Positions 29,380-38,426 of a stretch of DNA of 64,000 nucleotides are shown one piece after another. The DNA is from Thermoanaerobacterium sp. RBIITD (GTDB lineage: Bacteria; Bacillota; Thermoanaerobacteria; Thermoanaerobacterales; Thermoanaerobacteraceae), in assembly GCF_900205865.1 (NCBI RefSeq), contig NZ_LT906662.1, forward strand, positions 2,245,411 through 2,309,410, given 5' to 3'. The translations under genes were made by a program, and so were the position numbers. Position 1 is the stretch's first letter; each line of letters begins with the position of its first letter. The notes under the pieces are model-generated. The model saw only the letters and a list, made by a program, of their open reading frames with translations, did not search any database and was not told the DNA's origin.

Positions 29380-31002
29380 ATGAAACCATATGTTGGTATA
29401 GACCTTGGAACGACAAATACTGTTGCAGCATGTGTAAATGTAATGCCAGATGGAAGCCTTAAAACAGATATAATAGATATGGAACAAGTAGATGATAGCA
29501 TGTATTCTATAACATATAAAAAAACGTTGCCATCTTGCTTGTATGTCGATGATGACGGGAAAGAATATATAGGTGAATTAGCGAAAAAAATGAAGGCCAA
29601 AAGATATGACAGAGTCATATACAACAGTAAGAACTACATTGGCAGTCATAATCATGTATGGGAAATTGATGGTAAGAATTATACACCTGAAGTTGTAGCA
29701 GAGAAGATATTAAGAGTTGTTAAAAAAAATATTGAAAGGTCACTTAACACAGATGTAAATGGTGCGGTTATTACTGTGCCGGCCTCTTTCAATCATGACC
29801 AGATTGAGGCAACTAAAAATGCCGCAAGAGCAGCAGGATTTGCGGAAAATGAACTTATTTTTATATCCGAACCGACTGCCGCATTGTTGGAATTAATAAA
29901 CGAAGAAAGTTTAATATCTCAGAAGGAAAGGATATTTGATTTTCAAAAACCTAATAAAGTACTTGTATTCGACCTTGGTGGCGGGACATGTGATGTTTCG
30001 ATAATGAAGGTCGAAATAACGGATGACGATTATAATGTTGAAGAAATCGCAATATCGCCTCATACACAGCTAGGTGGGATTAATTTTGATTTATGTGGTG
30101 TTATATACCTACTACATAAGTATTCGATAGTAAATAGCATCGATTTTAAGCGAATTACTATTGACGATGATATAAAAAGGTATGTATATAGCATATTATC
30201 GCTTGAAGTAGAAAAAGCTAAGATGATGTTTTCTACGAAGGAAAATATGCACTTTAATACCAATTATGATAATGATGTCATATATGATGGTTATATTGAA
30301 AAATTTATTGATGATATGCCTTTCCATTTTACGCTTAGTAAAAAAGAATACGATGAATGCATAAAGCCGCTTTTAACTAAAGGAGGAAATTTAGGTGTTA
30401 ATATTATAGACCCAATAATAGATACACTTGACAAGGCAAACCTTAAAAAGGAGGATATTGATGAGGTCTTTCTCGTTGGAGGTATGACAGCTTATAATTC
30501 TGTACAAAAAGCGATTGAAAGTTTTTTCGGAAAAAAGACTATAAGATGTCTTAACCCTGTATATTCTGTTGCAAAAGGTGCTGCAGTATATAATTATTAC
30601 AGTGAAAATAAAAAGAAAAGTGAAAAAGGTAAAATTATTATATATCCTGTCGTGGCTGAGAATATTTACCTTGATGTAAAGAATGGCTTACCAGTGTTAC
30701 TTGTAAAACAAGGGACAAAGGCACCTTACGAAAGAATCTATGATAATATAGTCAAAGTTGACAATGCTACAGGTATAAAACTTGATATATATTCTGGTAA
30801 AAGTATCTATGACCCAAAAATGAAAAGGTTAAGGTCTGCACAGCTTACCTTTACGAATGTTATAAAGCCCGGAACGCCTATATCACTGAAAGTAACATTT
30901 GATAAGAATAGGATTCTACATCTTGAAGCATGGATTACAAATGATGAAAAGCAAAAGATAGATGTAACCATCGGTAAAGGGGTGTTACATGATGGCCGTT
31001 AA
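29380..31002 (+). CDS. Hsp70-family (DnaK-like) ATPase without C-terminal lid
   Basis: The 540-residue protein has the Hsp70 nucleotide-binding domain with GIDLGTTNTVAA (phosphate 1), FDLGGGTCDVS (phosphate 2), VPASFNHDQ, SEPTAALLE and VFLVGGM (adenosine motif). A beta-rich region resembling the substrate-binding beta-domain follows (about 400-535). It stops there, roughly 70-100 residues short of DnaK, so the helical lid is missing. No DnaJ or GrpE is adjacent. It is encoded 29 bases after the beta-CASP gene and overlaps the HEAT-repeat gene, so it is a specialised Hsp70 and not the housekeeping DnaK. Confidence 0.88.
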   Translation: MKPYVGIDLGTTNTVAACVNVMPDGSLKTDIIDMEQVDDSMYSITYKKTLPSCLYVDDDGKEYIGELAKKMKAKRYDRVIYNSKNYIGSHNHVWEIDGKNYTPEVVAEKILRVVKKNIERSLNTDVNGAVITVPASFNHDQIEATKNAARAAGFAENELIFISEPTAALLELINEESLISQKERIFDFQKPNKVLVFDLGGGTCDVSIMKVEITDDDYNVEEIAISPHTQLGGINFDLCGVIYLLHKYSIVNSIDFKRITIDDDIKRYVYSILSLEVEKAKMMFSTKENMHFNTNYDNDVIYDGYIEKFIDDMPFHFTLSKKEYDECIKPLLTKGGNLGVNIIDPIIDTLDKANLKKEDIDEVFLVGGMTAYNSVQKAIESFFGKKTIRCLNPVYSVAKGAAVYNYYSENKKKSEKGKIIIYPVVAENIYLDVKNGLPVLLVKQGTKAPYERIYDNIVKVDNATGIKLDIYSGKSIYDPKMKRLRSAQLTFTNVIKPGTPISLKVTFDKNRILHLEAWITNDEKQKIDVTIGKGVLHDGR

Positions 31003-32569
31003 CTGGAAAAGCCTTCTTCAAGAAAATAAGGATTTATTCTTTAATATACATAAAGATGATATTGAAGATGGTAAAAATTTTCTTGGAGCAAAGATAAATG
31101 TCCAAAAAGAAAAAATATTAAATGAAAATATTTTTGAAAATTATATATCAGATGTTAATGCAAAATTAGTTTTTGAAAAAACAACAAAGATTAAAAATAT
31201 GGATGTAAAAACATTAAATAGAATAGAAATCGAAATAATAGACCTTTTAAAGAGCATATTTGAGGAAGGTCAAAACCCTGTTGAAATATTTTTATATAGC
31301 ACAAAGGCACTTGATTTAAAAGAAAAGGCTGTATTTCAGTCAATTCAGAGAATTTTAATAAGTGTTTGCAATTCAAGTCAGGCTGGTCGAGATGCCTTAA
31401 TTTGTATATTAAAAAATTGGACTTGGGATAATCAGCTAAAACTTGCTATAGAGACAATTAGAACAATCAAAGAGAAGTCTGCCTTTGATAGTCTTTTAAC
31501 GCTGCTTAATAATGACAATTTAAAAGATTGTGCCGCAGAGTGTTTGATAGACTTGGGTGATACAAGATGCATTGAACCTGTTCTTAATATGGTAAATACT
31601 TTTAATGGTTTTAATATAAATGAAAGAAATATCGCATTTAGAATAATTGATAAGCTTTCACATTTTGGCGATGAAGCAATATCTGCGATAATAAAGTGCT
31701 ATATGAATAATGTGAATAAAAGCCTAAATACGGTTTACTCAAATGTCATATCACGTTCAAAAGAGATAGCCATCGAGAGCCTCTCAAAGATGCTTTACAA
31801 TGAAGAGTACAATCAAAAGGCAGCAATTACACTCGGAAAAATGAGGACTAGTGTGGCAACGAATTATTTGATAGAGGCTTTAAATAGCCCCCTGATCGAA
31901 AATAAGATTAATATTATAATCGGGATAGGATACACAAAGGATCCGAATGCAATAAATTTTTTAATCAAGTTGTTAAAAAAAGAGGCTATAAGTAAAGAAA
32001 TCAAGGCGTGTATAATTACATCCCTTGCAAATCTCGAAGCCTATGAAGCAAAAGATATAATTAAAGAGTATTTAACTGATAAGGATTTATGCATAAGTGC
32101 TATGTCAGCACTGATACAGCTTAATGAGTTAAGATACCTTGGCAGCCTTTTTGAATATTTGATTGTACCAAATAAGACCTATAGTGAGATAACATGTGCA
32201 ATTAAAGAGCTTAAGAGACTTAAAGGTTTTAAAGAAAATAAAATCAGCTATGAGATTATAGAAGGGATAAAATATTTAATAAGGAATGATGACGGCTATG
32301 CTTGTTTAAATACATTAAGAATACTTGATACAGACATTGATGATTCTATTGCAAAAGAGTTAATTGCGAAATTGAAAACTACTAAGAAAGAAGAAATTCA
32401 ATACGCAATATATAAGATTCTTGGGAAAAATACTGGCATATTAAATAACATAATAAATGAGAGGATTTTTATTGATGCTACATTAAATACGAGCACAAGA
32501 ATCAGATACCTTGCACAGAAAATTATTGAGAAAAACTACAAAGACCGCGACAAACTTATTAAGGCATGA
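30989..32569 (+). CDS. HEAT-repeat protein
   Basis: The 526-residue, almost entirely helical protein contains several HEAT/armadillo-like repeats between about residues 140 and 400, for example AAECLIDLGDTRCIEPVLNM and ITLGKMRTSVATNYLIEAL. These repeats make curved scaffolds for protein contacts. No catalytic motif is visible. It overlaps the end of the Hsp70-like gene by 14 bases and the next gene by four, which indicates tight translational coupling and probably a shared complex. Confidence 0.75.
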   Translation: MMAVNWKSLLQENKDLFFNIHKDDIEDGKNFLGAKINVQKEKILNENIFENYISDVNAKLVFEKTTKIKNMDVKTLNRIEIEIIDLLKSIFEEGQNPVEIFLYSTKALDLKEKAVFQSIQRILISVCNSSQAGRDALICILKNWTWDNQLKLAIETIRTIKEKSAFDSLLTLLNNDNLKDCAAECLIDLGDTRCIEPVLNMVNTFNGFNINERNIAFRIIDKLSHFGDEAISAIIKCYMNNVNKSLNTVYSNVISRSKEIAIESLSKMLYNEEYNQKAAITLGKMRTSVATNYLIEALNSPLIENKINIIIGIGYTKDPNAINFLIKLLKKEAISKEIKACIITSLANLEAYEAKDIIKEYLTDKDLCISAMSALIQLNELRYLGSLFEYLIVPNKTYSEITCAIKELKRLKGFKENKISYEIIEGIKYLIRNDDGYACLNTLRILDTDIDDSIAKELIAKLKTTKKEEIQYAIYKILGKNTGILNNIINERIFIDATLNTSTRIRYLAQKIIEKNYKDRDKLIKA

Positions 32570-33531
32570 AGGGAAGAGGTATTTTGTTCAACAAAAATGG
32601 TATTGATGAAAGTAAATGTATAGATATATTTTTATCTACACTGCCATATAGTATATTAATTAAACCATTTAAATTAGATAATAAACTACAAAAGAAATTG
32701 GCCGGCTTCAGGTTAAATGAGAAATCGAGCCCACTAAAGAAAATTATACCTATTTTGAGACAGGAAATATTAAATAATAATTTTAAATATGATAATTTTA
32801 TAAAAGAATGGATTATATTGCATAAAGATGTTCAAAAAAAATTAAGTAACATGGGTGTAAAAGAAATAGAATCAAACCTTCAAAATTTATGTACTGAATA
32901 TGGGACAAAATTAATTATATCTGGACTACTTATTGACAATAGAGAAAATATAATTAATATAATAAATGATGCTATTGAATTAGATATAAATGAAAATAGT
33001 AAAAAGAGTGAACCAAAAGATGTACAAAACAATGATAGCATCGATAAAAAATATTTAAAACTTGAAAAAGAGATAGAAAAGTTACAAGATAAATTGATAA
33101 AAGAAGAAAAAAAGAATATAATTGAGGTAGAAAATTTAAAAAGGGTTATAGAACATAAAGATAATGAGATATTAAGTTTAAATAAGAAGGTCGATGATTT
33201 AGAGCAAGAAAAAAGGCGTCTCGAGATGACACTGCAACATATTGGATTGGAGTTTGAGAAGCATGTATCAAAGCTTATTAAAGACAGTGTGTCAAAGGAA
33301 AGAAACAATGAGAATTTAAAGGTATCTATATATAAATTGTTTATGGACCTAAAACAGGAAAATCATGAAATAAAGAGTTATTTGGTGGAGTTAAAGGAAT
33401 CCTTAAATAAGATATCTGAAGAGATTAAATTGATTGATAAACATGTGTCAAATGAACAATCTGCAGTAAGTTTGGAAGCTAATGATTATTCATTGCTTGA
33501 TGATTTGTCTAAGATGTTAAAAAATTCGTAA
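32566..33531 (+). CDS. Coiled-coil protein of the Hsp70/HEAT cassette
   Basis: I do not recognise a family. The 321-residue protein has a globular helical N-terminal part (about 1-150). A long heptad-like coiled coil follows (about 160-240), rich in K, E and L, with shorter helices to the end. Coiled-coil length and position beside an Hsp70 make a GrpE-like or tethering role conceivable, but I see no GrpE signature. ATG 32566 overlaps the HEAT gene stop. An in-frame TTG at 32584 has a better ribosome site (GGGAAGAGG). Confidence 0.6.
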   Translation: MKGRGILFNKNGIDESKCIDIFLSTLPYSILIKPFKLDNKLQKKLAGFRLNEKSSPLKKIIPILRQEILNNNFKYDNFIKEWIILHKDVQKKLSNMGVKEIESNLQNLCTEYGTKLIISGLLIDNRENIINIINDAIELDINENSKKSEPKDVQNNDSIDKKYLKLEKEIEKLQDKLIKEEKKNIIEVENLKRVIEHKDNEILSLNKKVDDLEQEKRRLEMTLQHIGLEFEKHVSKLIKDSVSKERNNENLKVSIYKLFMDLKQENHEIKSYLVELKESLNKISEEIKLIDKHVSNEQSAVSLEANDYSLLDDLSKMLKNS

Positions 33532-33546
33532 CTGCGAGGTGTAAAA

Positions 33547-35031
33547 ATGCATCATGACGAAATTGAAAGATTTAAAAATATACTAGCGAATAATAATAGT
33601 TTAAATATTTCTGATACACTCAAAGAAATATTCAAAAAACAAAAAGGTATTATTATGATTATTTCTGTATTAGAGCTTATATATGAATCGATTTATATGT
33701 ACGATGTTATGCTCAAAAAAAATGGTGTTTTGAAGTCTATTAAATCTATTGATAATGATATTTGCGATAATATTGAAAGCTTTAGAGATGTAGTAAATAG
33801 AATCAAATATTATAAACAGATTGATTTTAAAATAAAAGAGAATATAATAAACGAACTTGAAAATAAAAAAGAAAATTTAGAATCTGACCTTGACGTGCTT
33901 TATGGGTATTTTATAGAAGCCCGTTATTGCAGCGACGTTCTTAATGATAAGCTTAAAAATTTTAATATAGGCCATAGCGATGTGAGCATAGAGGAATTTT
34001 ATAGAAATATCAAGGATTTTGTATTTGAAAATGAAGAAGAAAAGCGGGAGAGAATGCAGGAAGTTATATCATCTATTCCATTTGCACTATCAAAAAAGAG
34101 ATTTTTTGATTATATGAAAAATGGATTGACACACGAGTATAATGGATATGATAAGCTTATTCAAAATATTTTTGAGATTGAAGAGAATTTTTACGGGAAA
34201 TTAATCGAAGGTTATGGTGAAAAATTCGTTGACATAGCGGATAGGATAGAAAATCTTCAGGCATTGAATTTAAAATATGCGACAAAAGAAGAATTAGAAT
34301 CGTACTTAAAAGAATGTATAATGATTATAAGCAAAATCCAGGATATAAGAGAGGTATCATATTCACTTATAAGGATTGTAAATAGGCTTATAATTTTGTA
34401 TAAATCTGATAATCGGATAGAAGATGCAATGCAAAGAGAACCGAAAATAAAGATTTTTATAGATATTTACGAGGATATACATTCTGGTAGATATAATAAA
34501 AAGCAAATAAAGGAATGCCTAAGGAGATTAAATGACGATATATCTGATTGGTATTTCGAATTGTATAGCTACAACAGACTTTTAAATGAAATGAATTATT
34601 TAGAGTCTGATATAGAGAACATAATAGATGATGATATTTTAAATGACATAGAGACATTGGCAGAATATGAAAACCTCATGAATGATGATAGTGATGCATT
34701 TGATGACATGCCAGGTGATATCATTGAGGGAAGAATTGTAGACGAAGAAATTGAGAACCTGATTTCAATGATAGATGACATAAGCAAGAATATGAACCCA
34801 GACTATCGAAAAGCCCGTATGAGAAGACTATTGGGTATTATACCAGTGCCGGGGAATTTCGAAAATGAGTTTTTAAACTATTTAAAAAGCTCACTTGAAT
34901 TTGATACGACAGCAAATGTAAAGGCTGCTATCATAGAGAGTGTAGATAAAAGGATAAAATTATATAGAGATATGAAGAATAGCAAGCATCTTTATGAGGC
35001 ACTTATAAAAAACGTCAAGGAAGGATTATAA
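33547..35031 (+). CDS. Helical protein with internal duplication
   Basis: I do not recognise a family. The 494-residue acidic, helical protein has no membrane segment or catalytic motif. Two segments resemble each other: about 166-195 (KRERMQEVISSIPFA and on to FFDYMKNGL) and about 421-450 (RKARMRRLLGIIPVP and on to FLNYLKSSL). Weaker similarity lies before each, suggesting two repeats of about 220-250 residues. The region near 360-400 is strongly acidic. It starts 15 bases after the coiled-coil gene and is co-transcribed with the cassette. Confidence 0.6.
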   Translation: MHHDEIERFKNILANNNSLNISDTLKEIFKKQKGIIMIISVLELIYESIYMYDVMLKKNGVLKSIKSIDNDICDNIESFRDVVNRIKYYKQIDFKIKENIINELENKKENLESDLDVLYGYFIEARYCSDVLNDKLKNFNIGHSDVSIEEFYRNIKDFVFENEEEKRERMQEVISSIPFALSKKRFFDYMKNGLTHEYNGYDKLIQNIFEIEENFYGKLIEGYGEKFVDIADRIENLQALNLKYATKEELESYLKECIMIISKIQDIREVSYSLIRIVNRLIILYKSDNRIEDAMQREPKIKIFIDIYEDIHSGRYNKKQIKECLRRLNDDISDWYFELYSYNRLLNEMNYLESDIENIIDDDILNDIETLAEYENLMNDDSDAFDDMPGDIIEGRIVDEEIENLISMIDDISKNMNPDYRKARMRRLLGIIPVPGNFENEFLNYLKSSLEFDTTANVKAAIIESVDKRIKLYRDMKNSKHLYEALIKNVKEGL

Positions 35032-35034
35032 TGT

Positions 35035-35706
35035 ATGAGGATTTTGAATAAGATAGTTCCCATATTCATGGTTATTTTTTTGTTTATTTTTATAATGTTG
35101 TCAAATCTACAGTACATGGCATTTAATAGTGATTTTTATTATATGGAATTTTCAAAATATAATATTACCAACGTTACTGGTATGGATAAATATCAACTAT
35201 CAAAGGTTGCAACAAGAATACAGGATTATCTATCAGGTAAAGTTGACAGCCTTCAAACAAACGCAGTAATATATGGTCAGAATCAAAATGTATTTAATGA
35301 AAGAGAACTAAAACATATGAAAGATGTGAGAGAGCTCTTTAAAAGGGGATTTTTTATTAAAAATATTGTTATATTTTTATTTGTTTTGTCAATTTTCTTT
35401 TTGTATTTTAGTAAAAAAGATACATTTAATATTATATATCATGGTATGCTGTGGATAATCGGCATTATTATTGTTGCGACTATTATTGTTTCTTTGGATT
35501 TTAATAGATGGTTTACATATTTTCACCTTATCTTTTTTAATAATGATTTATGGGAGCTTGATATAACAAAGGATAGGCTTATACAGATGTTACCAGAAGG
35601 CTTTTTTAGTGATATTTCATATTTTACTATAAGGAACTCTGTCATTGTATTTTTAATTATTGGATTTATCTCATATCTTTTAAAGAATAAAGATGATAAA
35701 AAATAG
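35035..35706 (+). CDS. DUF1461 / TIGR01906-type integral membrane protein
   Basis: The 223-residue protein has four or so membrane helices: one at about 6-25, a large extracytoplasmic stretch at about 26-105, then helices near 108-128, 137-157 and 197-217. The layout and the FNSDFYYMEFSKYNI and GFFSDISYFT segments resemble the TIGR01906/DUF1461 family of unknown function. It starts three bases after the previous stop, so it could anchor the cassette to the membrane. Whether it belongs functionally or only positionally is unknown. Confidence 0.68.
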   Translation: MRILNKIVPIFMVIFLFIFIMLSNLQYMAFNSDFYYMEFSKYNITNVTGMDKYQLSKVATRIQDYLSGKVDSLQTNAVIYGQNQNVFNERELKHMKDVRELFKRGFFIKNIVIFLFVLSIFFLYFSKKDTFNIIYHGMLWIIGIIIVATIIVSLDFNRWFTYFHLIFFNNDLWELDITKDRLIQMLPEGFFSDISYFTIRNSVIVFLIIGFISYLLKNKDDKK

Positions 35707-35729
35707 GCTTCAATTAGAAGCCTATTTTT
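35698..35729. terminator. Bidirectional terminator at the end of the Hsp70/HEAT cassette
   Basis: AAAAATAGGCTTC and GAAGCCTATTTTT form a perfect stem with an AATTA loop and A/T flanks. It separates the cassette (+) from the convergent FtsH-like gene (-). Confidence 0.85.
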
Positions 35730-37260
35730 ATACACACATCTGTTTTTCATCGTCCATTAATTCATCGATTTCCTCTTTTGTTATTATTTCATTTGACAGA
35801 AGTCTATCAGCTATCTGGACTATCTTATCCTTCTTTTCTATGAGTATCTTTTTGGCATTTGTGTAGCACATATTTATAATCTTATTTACTTCCACATCAA
35901 TTTTATCAGTTGATTTCATCATTCGCATGTCAAATATTCTGTTTCCGAGTTCACTCATACCATAATTACATACCATCTGATATGAGATATTAGTAGCTTC
36001 TTTTAGGTCGTTTTCTGCACCTGTGGAAACTTCATTAAACATGATCTCTTCTGCAGCTCTTCCACCTAAAAGCATAGTTATCTTATTTTTTAATTCCGTT
36101 TTGGTCATCAAAAAGGCATCGTCTTTTGGAAAGTTAAGAACATATCCCAATGCTTCACCACGAGGAACAATCGATATCTTCTCGACAGTACTTGCATTGA
36201 GGATTTTACCAATTATAGCATGGCCAGCTTCATGATGTGCTGCAATTTTTCGCTCTTTTTCAAGCACATCAGGGTTTTTCTTTTGAAGTCCTGCGACAAC
36301 TCTTTCAATGGCTTCATCAAATTCTTCTCTTCCTATTTTTTGCTTATGCCTTATTACAGCTAAAATAGCTGCCTCATTGCAGATTGACGATAGATGTGCA
36401 CCTGTCATCCCATGGGTCTTTTTTGCCAATTCTTCAAGTACAACTGAACTATCAAGAGGTTTATTTCTTGTATGGACTTTTAAAATTTCAAGTCTTGCTT
36501 TGACATTTGGATTTCCTATGTGGATAGTCCTATCAAACCGACCAGGCCTCAATAGTGCTTCATCAAGCATATCGAGCCTGTTTGTAGCACCTATGACGAT
36601 AATACCATCGTTGCTGTTGAAGCCATCCATCTCTACTAAAAGCTGATTTAATGTCTGGTCTTTTTCAGAATTGTTATCATTGTTCCTTTTACTGCCAACC
36701 GCATCGATTTCATCAATAAAAATTATACTCGGAGTAGTTTTCTTCGCTCTTGCAAATAATGCCCTTATTCTGCTGGCACCAACACCTACATATTTTTCAA
36801 CGAATTCTGAGCCTGATGCTGTGATAAATGACGAATTTGTTTCACCGGCAAGTGCCGTTGCTAAAAGAGTTTTTCCAGTCCCAGGTGGGCCGTAAAAGAG
36901 TATTCCCTTTGGTATCTTGGCGCCCATCTTATTGTATTTTTCAGTGTTATTCATGAAATCAATGATTATCTTTAGTTCATCTATAACCTCATCAAGTCCT
37001 GCAACATCTCTAAATGTTATATTGACCTTTGTATTTGATTCTTTTTCTTTATTTAAAAATTCATTTTTATAGTTTACAGGCAACATTTCAGATATATTGT
37101 TTTTATACAGAATATACCCTATAAGTAAAAAGGATAGTGTTGATACAATAATAAAATCTATGTGATTTACCTTCGACGTATACAAGGAGATCCCAAAAAT
37201 TATGTTTATTAACAATGATAAAGTTAATAATATTATATGTAAGTTTTTTTTCATTGTCAT
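35728..37260 (-). CDS. FtsH-like AAA+ zinc metalloprotease, short form
   Basis: This 510-residue membrane protease has two N-terminal helices (about 5-27 and 33-52) joined by only a few residues. The large extracytoplasmic domain of ordinary FtsH is therefore missing. The AAA+ domain has GPPGTGKT, IIFIDEIDAVG and LLRPGRFDR. The protease domain has the Zn motif HHEAGH and the third ligand region GAENDLKEAT. Ordinary FtsH is about 600-650 residues. It is probably a second, specialised FtsH that degrades membrane or cytosolic proteins. ATGs at 37260 and 37254 are both possible. Confidence 0.9.
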   Translation of the reverse strand: MTMKKNLHIILLTLSLLINIIFGISLYTSKVNHIDFIIVSTLSFLLIGYILYKNNISEMLPVNYKNEFLNKEKESNTKVNITFRDVAGLDEVIDELKIIIDFMNNTEKYNKMGAKIPKGILFYGPPGTGKTLLATALAGETNSSFITASGSEFVEKYVGVGASRIRALFARAKKTTPSIIFIDEIDAVGSKRNNDNNSEKDQTLNQLLVEMDGFNSNDGIIVIGATNRLDMLDEALLRPGRFDRTIHIGNPNVKARLEILKVHTRNKPLDSSVVLEELAKKTHGMTGAHLSSICNEAAILAVIRHKQKIGREEFDEAIERVVAGLQKKNPDVLEKERKIAAHHEAGHAIIGKILNASTVEKISIVPRGEALGYVLNFPKDDAFLMTKTELKNKITMLLGGRAAEEIMFNEVSTGAENDLKEATNISYQMVCNYGMSELGNRIFDMRMMKSTDKIDVEVNKIINMCYTNAKKILIEKKDKIVQIADRLLSNEIITKEEIDELMDDEKQMCV

Positions 37261-37268
37261 CGCCCCCA

Positions 37269-37319
37269 GTAATTTACTAAAAATAGTTTTTACGTACTAT
37301 GGTAATTTATACGTAAAAA
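37269..37319. promoter_or_regulatory. Palindromic control region between ftsH-like and activase genes
   Basis: The divergent intergenic region has AGTAATTTACT (37269-37279) and a perfect 10-bp inverted repeat TTTTTACGTA (37287-37296) / TACGTAAAAA (37310-37319). These could be operators controlling either gene. I see no clear promoter consensus beside them. Confidence 0.35.
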
Positions 37320-37386
37320 AAGGTAGCGATATAGTAAGATTTTAAAGGTAAAAATGTTAAATAATTCATGAAAGAAGGCGTATTAT

Positions 37387-38373
37387 ATGGATGTATATAT
37401 GGGAATTGATGTTGGATCTGTAAGCACCGATGTCGCCCTAATTAATGAAAATCACGATATTGTAGATTCTATTTATATTAGAACACAGGGGCAGCCAATA
37501 AAGGCTATTCAAAAAGCACTGCTTATGCTTAAGGATAAAATAAGTTCTGATATAGTTGTAAAAGGTGTAGGTACAACAGGCAGTGCAAGGCAGCTGACAG
37601 GCCTTATAGTTGGTGCAGACATAATAAAAAATGAGATAACTGCCCATGCTGTTGCATCATCAAATCTTATTAAAGATGTGCATACAGTCCTCGAAATCGG
37701 CGGTCAAGACTCAAAAATAATAATATTGAGAGATGGTGTTGTAGTTGACTTTGCTATGAATACCGTTTGTGCAGCGGGAACAGGCTCTTTTTTAGATCAA
37801 CAAGCATTTAGGCTAAATATCCCAATTGAAGAGTTTGGCGATATTGCATTAGAATCGTCAAGTCCTGTTCGCATCGCAGGAAGATGTGGCGTTTTTGCAG
37901 AATCCGATATGATTCATAAACAGCAGATGGGCTATACATTACCCGACATTATAAGCGGACTATGCGAGGCACTTGTGAGAAATTATCTAAATAATGTTGG
38001 TAAGGGAAAGGATATAAGAGAACCTATTGTTTTTCAAGGTGGTGTCGCAGCAAATAAAGGTATAAAAGCAGCATTTGAGAAAGCTTTGGGCATGAAGGTT
38101 TATGTACCCAAATATTATAGTGTTATGGGGGCAATAGGTGCGGCTATCCTCGCAAAAGAGGCGGTAAAGAAAAAAGGATTTAGCACTTTTAAAGGATTTG
38201 AAGTGACTGATTTTGATTTCAGAGCACAGGGTTTCGAATGTGATGGCTGTCCAAACCACTGTGAAGTTGTAGAATTTATAAAAGATGATGAAGTATTATC
38301 CCGCTGGGGCGATAAATGCGGTAAATGGGCTAATTCCACCAACAAAAATATATTTTCACAGCATGTGTCTTAA
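37387..38373 (+). CDS. Acyl-CoA dehydratase activase-type ATPase (BadF/BadG/BcrA/BcrD/HgdC family)
   Basis: The 328-residue protein has an ASKHA ATPase fold (GIDVGSVSTDVALI, EIGGQDSKII). It has the two cysteines that hold the dimer-bridging [4Fe-4S] cluster of HgdC, in NTVCAAGTGSFLDQQ and AGRCGVF. Such activases use ATP to drive low-potential electrons into 2-hydroxyacyl-CoA dehydratases or benzoyl-CoA reductases. A short C-terminal tail adds CDGCPNHC and GDKCGKW, as in the start of longer fused family members. No dehydratase subunit gene is adjacent, so its partner is unknown. Confidence 0.85.
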   Translation: MDVYMGIDVGSVSTDVALINENHDIVDSIYIRTQGQPIKAIQKALLMLKDKISSDIVVKGVGTTGSARQLTGLIVGADIIKNEITAHAVASSNLIKDVHTVLEIGGQDSKIIILRDGVVVDFAMNTVCAAGTGSFLDQQAFRLNIPIEEFGDIALESSSPVRIAGRCGVFAESDMIHKQQMGYTLPDIISGLCEALVRNYLNNVGKGKDIREPIVFQGGVAANKGIKAAFEKALGMKVYVPKYYSVMGAIGAAILAKEAVKKKGFSTFKGFEVTDFDFRAQGFECDGCPNHCEVVEFIKDDEVLSRWGDKCGKWANSTNKNIFSQHVS

Positions 38374-38382
38374 ATAAAATAT

Positions 38383-38426
38383 ATATGATTATAAGGGTCC
38401 AATTAATTGAACCCTTATAATCATAT
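38383..38426. terminator. Long palindrome between convergent activase and FtsA-like genes
   Basis: ATATGATTATAAGGGT pairs perfectly with ACCCTTATAATCATAT. The interior CAATTAATTG is also palindromic, giving a 44-base near-perfect palindrome. It ends at the stop of the minus-strand gene. It probably terminates both units, though it lacks a clean T run. Confidence 0.55.

Noticed and set aside
29380-31002. Housekeeping dnaK
   Set aside because: The lid is missing, no grpE/dnaJ/hrcA is nearby, and the context is a specialised operon.
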